From Alistipes sp. (GTDB taxonomy: Bacteria > Bacteroidota > Bacteroidia > Bacteroidales > Rikenellaceae), in contig JAFULF010000009.1 in assembly GCA_017483225.1 (NCBI GenBank), positions 34,812 through 98,811 of the forward strand: 64,000 nt of DNA, read 5' to 3'. A program made the translations under genes and the position numbers. The notes under the pieces are model-generated. The model had not been told where the DNA came from. It searched no databases and saw only the letters and a program-made list of their open reading frames with translations. This document shows positions 18,639-26,958 of this stretch, one piece after another (the first letter of the stretch is position 1; every line of letters starts with the position of its first letter).

Positions 18639-21590
18639 TTACTTGATTATTCCCTTATTATTTACGCCGTCGATACATATCTCCAAAGGGTGGTCGAAGC
18701 GTACACGGCGCAGGTACTCGGTCTCATAGACGGCAGGCATAGCATCAAGCGTATCGAACGAGAGCACGCCGTCGCCGGCATACGGATTGACCGTGATATA
18801 TCCCACACCGAAGGAGGTCATATTCTGGAAGAAGTGGGTGCCCTGACTCGGCTCGATGCGGAAGTTATCCAATCCGCACTCCACGATAACCTTCGCCTCC
18901 GAGATATCGCTCCACTTGACAGGCACGCCGAGCCAAGGGTTGCTTGACCCCCAGCGGCCAAAGCCCGCAAGGACATACCCCCGACCCTCCTTGCGCATAG
19001 CGGCGTTGAGTTGAGTGACCTGCTCCGCCATAATCTGTGTCTTGGCGGGGTCGAAGGCCTCGGGGCGGAGATAGACAACATCCGTGACACCCTCAACAAC
19101 GCCCGTGCCGAGTGCGCTCTCGGAATAGACTATCGCCTGCGAGGCATCCACCTTCGACCAGTCGTAGGAGGTCTCGGCGGCAGCGTTGGCGATAGGGCGA
19201 ATCTGCAAGACGTTGAATATCGAGAGGCGGCCTCCCCTATCGAGGTTGGCAGCAAACTCTATCTCCACGCAGGTCTTCATCTCCCGCTGCCCGATTTCGA
19301 GCAGGCGGTTGAGAATCTCGGCCAACGGGAAGGTGTCGTATTTAAGTATATGTGCAAAGGTGACAACCTTGATACCCTCCGCAAGCGGCGAGTCCGTCAG
19401 GCGCATACTCTGCATATCGAAGGTCGAGGCGACGTGGCGCAGATTGCGGAAGCCCCCGCAGTCGGCGATGTTTATCTTTTCGAGGTTGACGGCATCGTCT
19501 ATCGAGGTCTTGAAGCGCTCGGGGTGGAGGTTCAGTGCATACATCGTCTGCTGCGTCTCACGCATAGCCAACTCCGTGGTAGATGTTTGGAGCACATTCT
19601 GCGGGTACTTCGGCGAGAAGCGCAGCACCTGCTCGCCATCCACCACCGCCTTACCTAAACCGAAGGCGACCTTGGCGATACCCTCATCGGCTCGCTCGTA
19701 GCCTATCGGGTAGAAGTTGAGCGAGCGGGCAACGCCCGAGAGGGTCGGGAAGAAGTAACCCCTATCCTCCGAGCCGCACACCTCCTCGATGACAATCGCC
19801 ATCTTCTCCTCCGAGATAACATTGGCCGTAGCGGCGATATAGGCACGTGAGGAGGCGAAATATACCGAGGCATAGACACTCTTTATCGCCTTCGAGAGCA
19901 GGCGCAGCTCCTGGTCCTCATTCTCCGTATGGGGAATCATATAGGTAGAGTATATGCCCGCAAACGGCTGAAAATAGGAGTCCTCCAACTTCGACGAGGA
20001 GCGAATGGCCAGCGGCTTACGCACGTGGCGTATGAAGACACGCAGGGCATCCATCAAATCCTGCGGCAGGGAGGAGGCCACGAACTCCGAGAGAATCTCC
20101 GAGTCAGGAATATCGGCATTGACAACATACTGCAAGCCGTTATCTATGATAAAGCGGTCGAAATACTCGGTGGTGATGACCAACGTGCGGGGCACCATAA
20201 CACGCACCTGCTCCCACTCGTTATAGAGGTGGTACTTTTGCAGGATATGGTTCATAAAGGCCAGACCTCTCGCCTTGCCTCCGATAGAGCCGTTGCCCAG
20301 ACGGGAGAACCAGATGGCATCGTTGTAGGAGTCGGTCGAGAACTTGGCAACCACGCCCAAGCCCTGCTTGATGCGGTAGTCACGTATCTGGTCGGTGAGC
20401 CACTGGCGTATCGAGGCATCATCGTCGAAGTCGGCGATGGTCATAGCACGCAACGAGTTGCCCAGCGAGAAGATACCTCGTGAGAAGAGCCACTTCGAGA
20501 GGTAGGTCGTCGAGACCACGGCGTGCAGCACATTATCGGGTAGCGAGTGGAGGAGCTTTTCGAGGCCGTAGAGGTCCTGCGCCCTGGCAATCTCCTCGCC
20601 CGTTTCGGGGTTCACCAGCACGAAATCGCCGAAGCCGAACTCTCGGCCGATATACTCGCCGAGCTCGTGGATGAGCGTCTTGGAGTGCTTGACGATGAAA
20701 CCCACGCCGAGTCGCTCCGCCACCTCACGCATACTCTCCTGCGAGGACTGCATAAGGAATGGCATCGCAGGGTTATCTTTGCGGATGAGATTGCAGAGGT
20801 CGATACCGGCATCGAGCTTCTCCTCGCACGGCTTATCGCTCTTGTGCACCACGAAGCCCACGTCGGAGATTACGCCGAGCAGGTTATTCTTATATCGCTC
20901 GTAGAGCGCAACCGCATCGTCGTAGTTGGTCGCCATAAGAATCTTCGGGCGGGCACGCTTACGCATAATCTGCTGCTGCTCATTGAGCGCATCTCGGATG
21001 GAGGCTCCGTTCTGTTGCAGCACCAGCTTATATATGGCAGGCAGGTAGGTCGAGTAGTAGCGTATCGAGTCCTCGACAAGCAGAATCGCCTGAACACCCA
21101 TATCCAGAATGTCGTGCTCGGCATTCATACTATCCTCCAACAACTTGATTATGGCGATGATAAGGTCGGTGGAGTTGTTCCAGCAGAAGATATAGTCGAT
21201 GCAGGAGGTGTCGCCCTCCTCTATCTGGCGGTAAATCTCCTTCGAGAAGTTGGTCAGCAGCACCACCGGCGTTGTTGCGCTGCGCTGCTTCATCTGCTGC
21301 GAGAAGGTATAGACATCCATATCGCCCACGTTGTACATCGTGATAACGACATCGAACACTTCGCTGCGGTCTATCAGCTCCAACGCCTCGACGGTCGATT
21401 CCACACGGGTAATCGAGGGCGGATTACTCAGGTTGAGCTCCGAGTATTCGTGGGTAATCTGCGACTCCAAACGACCATCCTCTTCGAGCGTATAGCTGTC
21501 ATAGCTGTTACACACCAGAAGGATTCGTCGAATACGGCAACTCATCAATGTATCGTAATCTGCACCTCGGCTGTTTTGTCGAATATCCAT
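18639..21590 (-). CDS. Receiver-domain protein fused to a PPDK/PEP-synthase ATP-grasp domain
   Basis: A 983-residue protein. Two N-terminal response-regulator-like domains cover about residues 20-150 (RRILLVCNSYDSYTL) and 165-310 (AILLVEDSIRYYSTYLPAIY). The second has Asp at the expected acceptor position in GVISDVGFVVHKS. From about residue 430 the sequence is a pyruvate-phosphate-dikinase N-terminal ATP-grasp domain (GSIGGKARGLAFMNHIL, LAIRSSSKLEDSYFQPFAGIYST). The phosphohistidine swivel domain (GG-x-T-S-H) and the PEP/pyruvate barrel of true PEP synthases are absent. It is therefore unlikely to make PEP. It may phosphorylate another molecule under receiver control, with the target unknown. 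The gene is probably monocistronic; a TAATTTTG box lies 22 bases upstream. Confidence 0.8.
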   Translation of the reverse strand: MDIRQNSRGADYDTLMSCRIRRILLVCNSYDSYTLEEDGRLESQITHEYSELNLSNPPSITRVESTVEALELIDRSEVFDVVITMYNVGDMDVYTFSQQMKQRSATTPVVLLTNFSKEIYRQIEEGDTSCIDYIFCWNNSTDLIIAIIKLLEDSMNAEHDILDMGVQAILLVEDSIRYYSTYLPAIYKLVLQQNGASIRDALNEQQQIMRKRARPKILMATNYDDAVALYERYKNNLLGVISDVGFVVHKSDKPCEEKLDAGIDLCNLIRKDNPAMPFLMQSSQESMREVAERLGVGFIVKHSKTLIHELGEYIGREFGFGDFVLVNPETGEEIARAQDLYGLEKLLHSLPDNVLHAVVSTTYLSKWLFSRGIFSLGNSLRAMTIADFDDDASIRQWLTDQIRDYRIKQGLGVVAKFSTDSYNDAIWFSRLGNGSIGGKARGLAFMNHILQKYHLYNEWEQVRVMVPRTLVITTEYFDRFIIDNGLQYVVNADIPDSEILSEFVASSLPQDLMDALRVFIRHVRKPLAIRSSSKLEDSYFQPFAGIYSTYMIPHTENEDQELRLLSKAIKSVYASVYFASSRAYIAATANVISEEKMAIVIEEVCGSEDRGYFFPTLSGVARSLNFYPIGYERADEGIAKVAFGLGKAVVDGEQVLRFSPKYPQNVLQTSTTELAMRETQQTMYALNLHPERFKTSIDDAVNLEKINIADCGGFRNLRHVASTFDMQSMRLTDSPLAEGIKVVTFAHILKYDTFPLAEILNRLLEIGQREMKTCVEIEFAANLDRGGRLSIFNVLQIRPIANAAAETSYDWSKVDASQAIVYSESALGTGVVEGVTDVVYLRPEAFDPAKTQIMAEQVTQLNAAMRKEGRGYVLAGFGRWGSSNPWLGVPVKWSDISEAKVIVECGLDNFRIEPSQGTHFFQNMTSFGVGYITVNPYAGDGVLSFDTLDAMPAVYETEYLRRVRFDHPLEICIDGVNNKGIIK

Positions 21591-21612
21591 AGTTTCACGC
21601 TATTTCTCCCCA

Positions 21613-21620
21613 CAAAATTA
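21613..21620 (-). promoter_or_regulatory. -7 box TAATTTTG for the receiver/PPDK fusion gene
   Basis: Minus-strand TAATTTTG, 22 bases before the ATG at 21590. It is back to back with the plus-strand box at 21664-21671. Confidence 0.5.
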
Positions 21621-21663
21621 ACTTTTTTATCAGTATGCAGGGCACCAAATCGCTAAAAAATAT

Positions 21664-21671
21664 TATTTTTG
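21664..21671 (+). promoter_or_regulatory. -7 box TATTTTTG for the C_GCxxG_C_C-ridA pair
   Basis: Fits TAnnTTTG and lies 16 bases before the ATG at 21688, so the leader would be about 12 nt. No clear -33 element. Confidence 0.4.
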
Positions 21672-21687
21672 TAAAAATTTGGATGCA

Positions 21688-22149
21688 ATGGTCGATACAG
21701 AGGAGCGTGTAGAGCGTGCAAAAGCACTCTTTCGGAGCGGTTACAACTGCTCGCAGTCCGTCGTGCTGGCATACGCCGATGTGATAGGTCTTGACACGGA
21801 GTTGGCGGCTACGATATCTGCCCCGTTTGGAGGCGGTATGGGTCGGCTGCGGGAGGTGTGCGGTGCCGTCAGCGGGATGGCGATGGTAGCAGGTATGCTC
21901 GCCCCCTCGCCATCGAACTCCGACCCCGAAGCCAAGCGACAGAACTACGCTCTGGTACAGCACTTTGCCGAGGCATTTCGTGAGCAGAACGGCTCGATAG
22001 TATGCCGCACGCTGCTCGGCTTGAAGTGCGACAAGGAGGCTCCGGAGCCGTCGCCACGCACCGAGGAGTACTACAAGAAGCGTCCGTGCGCCGAGTTGGT
22101 TGGCGATGCGGCCCGAATCGTAGCAAATTATCTAAACAACATAAAATAA
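21688..22149 (+). CDS. C_GCxxG_C_C family protein
   Basis: A 153-residue member of the family named for its spaced cysteines (ERVERAKALFRSGYNCSQSV, APFGGGMGRLREVCGAVSGM, VCRTLLG, and a late Cys in KKRPCAELV). These proteins are found in strict anaerobes and are thought to bind a redox or iron-sulfur centre; no reaction is established. The ATG at 21688 is preferred over the in-frame TTG at 21679 because it begins the conserved helix. ridA follows after 8 bases, so the two are an operon. Confidence 0.75.
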   Translation: MVDTEERVERAKALFRSGYNCSQSVVLAYADVIGLDTELAATISAPFGGGMGRLREVCGAVSGMAMVAGMLAPSPSNSDPEAKRQNYALVQHFAEAFREQNGSIVCRTLLGLKCDKEAPEPSPRTEEYYKKRPCAELVGDAARIVANYLNNIK

Positions 22150-22157
22150 CAGAAGAG

Positions 22158-22535
22158 ATGGAAAAGAAAGTTATTGCCAGCCCTCTGGCACCAAAGGCCG
22201 TAGGCCCTTACTCACAAGCAATTCAGACCGACAACACCCTCTACGTGTCGGGACAGCTCCCTATCAATCCCGAAACAGGCACTATGGCGGAGAGCATCGA
22301 GGAGCAGACGGCGCAGTCGCTCAAAAATCTGGGCAATATCCTCGCCGAGGCGGGTTTCGGCTTCGAGAATGTGGTCAAGACCACCGTGCTGCTGGCCGAC
22401 ATCAAGGACTTCGTAGCGATGAATGGCGTATATGCCACCCATTTCAGCGGCGCATTCCCTGCACGTGTCTGCTATCAGGTGGCAGCACTGCCTATGGGTG
22501 CAAAGGTTGAGATTGATGCCGTGGCTGTGAAGTAG
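22158..22535 (+). CDS. ridA: RidA family enamine/imine deaminase
   Basis: A 125-residue protein that hydrolyses reactive 2-aminoacrylate and related enamines made by PLP enzymes. It shows the family hallmarks: APKAVGPYSQAI at the N-terminus, LYVSGQLPINPETG, the GNILAEAGFGFENVVKTTVLL helix, and the C-terminal PARVCYQVAALPMGAKVEIDAVA, with Arg and Cys in the binding pocket. The start at 22158 fits the standard length. It is cotranscribed with the C_GCxxG_C_C gene and followed by a hairpin terminator. Confidence 0.93.
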   Translation: MEKKVIASPLAPKAVGPYSQAIQTDNTLYVSGQLPINPETGTMAESIEEQTAQSLKNLGNILAEAGFGFENVVKTTVLLADIKDFVAMNGVYATHFSGAFPARVCYQVAALPMGAKVEIDAVAVK

Positions 22536-22557
22536 GCCGGGCGATAATCGTAAGGTG

Positions 22558-22596
22558 CAGATGGGATGGGCGGACTGCCTACCCCATCTGTTCTTT
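22558..22596 (+). terminator. Terminator after ridA, overlapping the uvrC stop
   Basis: CAGATGGG (22558-22565) pairs with CCCATCTG (22583-22590), followed by TTCTTTT. The right arm encodes the last codons and stop of the convergent uvrC gene. Confidence 0.65.
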
Positions 22597-24387
22597 TATG
22601 CGCAGAGCCTTCGCCCTCCCTACGACTTGTGCTATCTCCTCCACCGAGGCCTTGCGGATATTGGCTGTGGTGCGGAAGGTGCGAAGCAGCGCAGCGATGC
22701 TCTTCTCGCCAACGCCCTCGATACCCTCCAACTCGCTATGTATCATCGCCTTGGTACGCTTTTGTCTATGGAACGTGATACCGAAGCGGTGCGCCTCATC
22801 TCGCAGGTGACATATCACTTTAAGCGGCTCGCCCGTGCGGCTCAGGTAGTATGGCAGAGGGTCATTCGGATAGAAGACCTCCTCCAAGCGCTTGGCAAGC
22901 CCCACGATAGGAATCTTATCTTGCAGGCCGAGCTCGCAGAGGATTGCGTAGGCACTCGACAGCTGCCCCTTACCTCCATCCACGACTATCAGGTCGGGCA
23001 TATCGCTCCCCTCGACCATAAGGCGTGTATAGCGGCGCATTATAATCTCACGCATCGAGGCGAAGTCGTCGGCACCGACCACCGTCTTGATGTTGAAGTG
23101 GCGGTACTCCTTACGTGAGGGCTTGCCGTCACGGAATACCACGCACGATGCCACGGGATTGGTTCCCTGCAAGTTAGAGTTATCGAAGCACTCTATATGG
23201 CGAGGCTGCCTCTCCAATCGCAGTTCACGCCGCATAGCCTCCATAAGTCGCTCGGTGTGTCGCTCCGGATTCTTAATCTCCATATTTTTCAGTCGCTCGG
23301 CACGATAGAGCCTTGCCGAGCGCTCGGAGAAGTCGAGCAGGGAGCGTTTCTCGCCTCGCTGCGGAGTGGTAAAGTGAATATTCGGAAACAGCTCCTCGTG
23401 CGGCAGCATAGGCACGATGACCTCCGAGGCCAATTCGCCTGCGATATTATCCACAATATGCTGAATACCAAGCGTAAGCATCTGTCGCTCATCCGCCTCG
23501 ATACCTGCCGAAATCATTATCGTCTGTATCGCCACGACGGAGCCTCCTCTGACACGCACAAAGTTGCAATACGCCTCATCGCCATCGACCACGAGCGAGA
23601 AGGTGTCGGCGTCGATAATATTTGCACTGACGATGACCGAGCGGGAGCGGTACTTCTCCAACGCTTCGAGGCGGGCCTTGAAGCGCATAGCACTCTCGAA
23701 GCGCAGGGCATCGGATGCACGCTGCATCTCCTCCTCCAAGTAGCGTTTCACGGGTCGTAAGTCACCTTTCAGCACCGACGTTGCCATAGCGACAAGCTCG
23801 GCGTACTCCTCGGCACTCTGCCGCCCGACGCAAGGGCCTTTGCAGTTACCGATATGGTATTGCAGGCAGGTCTTATATCGCCCCTTATCTATCTGCTCCT
23901 GCGACAAGTTGAGTCGGCAGGTGCGCAGCGGAATCACATCCTTGATAAATTCGAGCACCGCCTTCTGCGCCGACACCGAGCCATAGGGGCCGTAGTATTG
24001 CGAGCCGTTGCGCACAAGTTGTCGGGTGGATTGGATGCGCGGGAAGGGCTCATTACCGACACAAATCCACGGGTAGGATTTATCATCTTTGAGCAGGATG
24101 TTATACCGAGGTTGATGGCTCTTTATCAGCGAGTTCTCCAAGAGCAGAGCATCCGTCTCGTTATCCACCACAATATAGCGCAGCGAGGCTATCTGCCGCA
24201 CCATAACCCGCACCTTCGGGGTGTGGTCACGACTATCCAGAAAGTAGGAGGATACACGTCGGCGCAAATCCTTCGCCTTGCCTACGTATATAATGCACCC
24301 CTTCGCATCCGAGAAGAGGTAACATCCGGGCGAATGGGGCAACGCAGCAACCTGCTCCTTCAAGGTATTTTTGCTCGTCTGGCTCAT
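22579..24387 (-). CDS. uvrC: Excinuclease ABC subunit C
   Basis: The nuclease that makes both incisions in nucleotide excision repair. The ATG at 24387 gives 602 residues; a TTG four codons earlier is less likely. An N-terminal GIY-YIG domain (GCYLFSDAKGCIIYVGKAKD, about 20-50) makes the 3' cut. A UVR motif for UvrB contact (YLEEEMQRASDALRFESAMR) comes next. The UvrC RNase-H-like domain (ECFDNSNLQGTNPVASCVVF, then VVDGGKGQ) makes the 5' cut. Tandem helix-hairpin-helix motifs are at the C-terminus (LEGIEGVGEKSIAALLRTF). A TATCTTTG box lies only 9 bases before the ATG. Confidence 0.96.
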   Translation of the reverse strand: MSQTSKNTLKEQVAALPHSPGCYLFSDAKGCIIYVGKAKDLRRRVSSYFLDSRDHTPKVRVMVRQIASLRYIVVDNETDALLLENSLIKSHQPRYNILLKDDKSYPWICVGNEPFPRIQSTRQLVRNGSQYYGPYGSVSAQKAVLEFIKDVIPLRTCRLNLSQEQIDKGRYKTCLQYHIGNCKGPCVGRQSAEEYAELVAMATSVLKGDLRPVKRYLEEEMQRASDALRFESAMRFKARLEALEKYRSRSVIVSANIIDADTFSLVVDGDEAYCNFVRVRGGSVVAIQTIMISAGIEADERQMLTLGIQHIVDNIAGELASEVIVPMLPHEELFPNIHFTTPQRGEKRSLLDFSERSARLYRAERLKNMEIKNPERHTERLMEAMRRELRLERQPRHIECFDNSNLQGTNPVASCVVFRDGKPSRKEYRHFNIKTVVGADDFASMREIIMRRYTRLMVEGSDMPDLIVVDGGKGQLSSAYAILCELGLQDKIPIVGLAKRLEEVFYPNDPLPYYLSRTGEPLKVICHLRDEAHRFGITFHRQKRTKAMIHSELEGIEGVGEKSIAALLRTFRTTANIRKASVEEIAQVVGRAKALRIKEQMG

Positions 24388-24396
24388 ATCTGTCAG

Positions 24397-24404
24397 CAAA
24401 GATA
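24397..24404 (-). promoter_or_regulatory. -7 box TATCTTTG very close to the uvrC start
   Basis: Minus-strand TATCTTTG with 9 bases between its end and the uvrC ATG. The transcript leader would be about 5 nt. Confidence 0.5.
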
Positions 24405-24445
24405 TAATTTTCTGTTGATTATACCTATTTTTATATAAATTTAAC

Positions 24446-24453
24446 TACCTTTG
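24446..24453 (+). promoter_or_regulatory. -7 box TACCTTTG for the lipoprotein-DUF5723 operon
   Basis: Matches TAnnTTTG; leader of about 48 nt to the ATG at 24506. It is divergent from the uvrC box, 41 bases apart. Confidence 0.5.
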
Positions 24454-24505
24454 CCTTTTGGGAGAATACTCATTATAGAATCAAAATTATAAAATTATAA
24501 CCCAA

Positions 24506-26935
24506 ATGCGTATGAAAACCTTTTTCAACCTGATTAAGGGTTCTGTCGTCACTCTATGCATCCTGCTAAACGGGGCGTGCGTGGACAACTCATTTGTCCT
24601 GAATGATGTGAATACGAATGTAACCATTATCAGCGAGAAGACAACCCTGACCGCAGGGTATCTCGAGAACAAAACCGTAGAGACACTGCTCTCAACCGAG
24701 GAGGTCGAGGGGCTGAGCATCGACCAGGAGGGCAACTACCTCTTCTCGTTTGTCGGCGACGGCGACTCCTTCTCATTCGGTGTTTTTGACAGCAAATACA
24801 CCATTCCGGAGAGCGTCACAACGGTCTCGATGGAGTACCCGTCATTCTCCTTGACGGAGCACGAGCACTCGGTGGATGAGGAGTACAACATCGGCGCAAC
24901 GCTCAACCTCGAAGGCTATACCGGAGGTCTTGGCGGCATTACCACACCGATACCCGTACCTGCCGGATACCACTTTGTGGGTGAGCAGGATGCCTCGCTC
25001 ACATACAACGTCGAGTTCGAGGTGCCACAACAGCTCTCCAATGTGACGAAGGTATATCTCAAACCTACCGTTGAGGGCAATCCGGGTGCGGAGATTACCG
25101 CCACGTTCAAACTCAACGACCTGAACCCATACAACGGAGGTGGTCACGTCAATATCGAGTTGGATGTTCCGGAGGGTTACGAGCTCTACGACGAGGATAA
25201 GGCGCTTGTGCCGGGCTCACACTACAAGGTACGTGAGCACGACTTTGCCGCAGGCGAGGGCGAGGTGGAGTTCACCTGCTACCTGCGCTGCGTGACAAAC
25301 ACGAGCAAGATAGAGAACGGGCTGCTGACAATGCCTTGCGAGTTGAAGTACCACATCTCTTACGAGATGGATACCGTAGCCGGCACTATTACCAACCCAT
25401 CGGAGTTAAAGTTGCCGACACTCCACATCGTCAGCAACTTGGAGTACGACGATGCCGAGATTGTGCTCAATGCCACCAACTTCGGAGCGGAGAACAGCGC
25501 CAGCCACGTCGTATCAATCGACGGTCTGACCTCGGAGGTGAAGAGAATCGACAACGTGGACTTCGGCTCCGACTCCGTGCTGCAAATCTTCGTAGAGGGG
25601 CTGGATTGGTTTAGCGAGGAGCTGGCAAACAACGTTCAGATAGAGGCATCGCTGCCTACCTTCCTCAAAATCTCGGGAAGCAGTGCAGGCACATTCGACA
25701 CGGCCTCAAACACGCTGACGACCTCGCTCGGCTCACTCAAAAAGGGCATCGCTCTGAATCTGGATGCGATAGCGTTTGGCAGCAATGGTTTTGAGCCTAA
25801 AAATGGCACAATCTCGTTCAACCTTACGATGAACATCAACGCCGGCATCGCCGAGGGCACCACGGTACTCCTGTCGCAGTTGCAGCACGAGGGCGACGTG
25901 AGAATCTCGGCCGGCATCCGTGAGAGCAATATCAGCATCGAGAGCATCAGCGGATTGATAGACTACTCATTCAGGGAGGAGACCTCTTTCGAGTTTGGCG
26001 ACGGCATAAGCGAGCTGCCGATAAATATCGAGAAGTTGGACGTATCGCCAATCGTCGAGTTGTGGATTAACAACTCTATCTCCGTGCCGGTCAGCGCATC
26101 GGCTACCATCACACCTGTACGCAACGGCGTAAATGACAGTGATGGTCGAATCACTATCAAGGGCCTTGTAATAAAGCCTGCGACATTTGAAAACGGAGCC
26201 GTACAGAGCACCAAGACACGTATCATCATAGCCGACGAGGATCGTCGTCAGGAGTATGAGGGCGAGGATGTGCAGTTTGTCGCACACAACATCGCCACAC
26301 TCTTTGAGGGCGAATTGCCGGAGAGTGCGAATATCATCATCGAGGCAAACACCAATCCGACACAAGTCTCCACGCTCTACGCCGCCGATATGTATGTCGA
26401 GGAGTATGGCTACTCGCTCACACTGCCTCTGGCTTTTGGTAGCGACCTGCTCATAAGTTACGAGGATGACATCGAGATTGGTAACCTATTTAGCGACATC
26501 TCCCTGCTCGAAGAGGTTACGGCCGACAACATCTCCATCATCGTCAGCACCACGAGCACCCTCCCATTGGAGCTGAGCCTCTCTTCAACCCTTCTGAATA
26601 TCGAAGACAAGGAGTGCGCCGTGCAGCTGAACACCGTTGAGGGTAAGTCGAAGATTGCCGGCTCGCCTGACGGCAAGACACCGGTCAGTGGCGAGGTGGT
26701 ACTGAAACTCGACCTCGACAAGAACCAGCCACTGACACAGCTCTCCGAGGTTAACAAGATTCGCTTGAAGGTATCGGCAACGGGCTCTGCCGCCTCGTCG
26801 CTTGTTCCGCTCAAAAAGGAGCAGTATATCGGGGCGAAGGTCAAGGTATGCATCGAGGGCGGTGTCTCGGCAGACATCCGCAAACTCATAGAGAAGAATC
26901 AGGAGGGCAATGACGAAAACCCTGAGGAGTATTAA
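24506..26935 (+). CDS. Large lipoprotein paired with a DUF5723 outer-membrane protein
   Basis: An 809-residue protein. A lipoprotein signal (KGSVVTLCILLNGA then Cys) near residue 25 anchors it; ATG codons at 24506 and 24512 are both possible starts. The rest is beta-rich with repeated segments such as SNVTKVYLKPTVEGNPGAEI, IEASLPTFLKISGSSAGTF and IAEGTTVLLSQLQHEG, suggesting stacked beta-sandwich domains. I do not recognise a named family. The 23-base gap to the DUF5723 gene and a shared promoter and terminator indicate an operon. A surface lipoprotein working with an outer-membrane partner is the likely picture. Confidence 0.7.
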   Translation: MRMKTFFNLIKGSVVTLCILLNGACVDNSFVLNDVNTNVTIISEKTTLTAGYLENKTVETLLSTEEVEGLSIDQEGNYLFSFVGDGDSFSFGVFDSKYTIPESVTTVSMEYPSFSLTEHEHSVDEEYNIGATLNLEGYTGGLGGITTPIPVPAGYHFVGEQDASLTYNVEFEVPQQLSNVTKVYLKPTVEGNPGAEITATFKLNDLNPYNGGGHVNIELDVPEGYELYDEDKALVPGSHYKVREHDFAAGEGEVEFTCYLRCVTNTSKIENGLLTMPCELKYHISYEMDTVAGTITNPSELKLPTLHIVSNLEYDDAEIVLNATNFGAENSASHVVSIDGLTSEVKRIDNVDFGSDSVLQIFVEGLDWFSEELANNVQIEASLPTFLKISGSSAGTFDTASNTLTTSLGSLKKGIALNLDAIAFGSNGFEPKNGTISFNLTMNINAGIAEGTTVLLSQLQHEGDVRISAGIRESNISIESISGLIDYSFREETSFEFGDGISELPINIEKLDVSPIVELWINNSISVPVSASATITPVRNGVNDSDGRITIKGLVIKPATFENGAVQSTKTRIIIADEDRRQEYEGEDVQFVAHNIATLFEGELPESANIIIEANTNPTQVSTLYAADMYVEEYGYSLTLPLAFGSDLLISYEDDIEIGNLFSDISLLEEVTADNISIIVSTTSTLPLELSLSSTLLNIEDKECAVQLNTVEGKSKIAGSPDGKTPVSGEVVLKLDLDKNQPLTQLSEVNKIRLKVSATGSAASSLVPLKKEQYIGAKVKVCIEGGVSADIRKLIEKNQEGNDENPEEY

Positions 26936-26958
26936 CCCACCAAAGAGCGAGAAATAAG

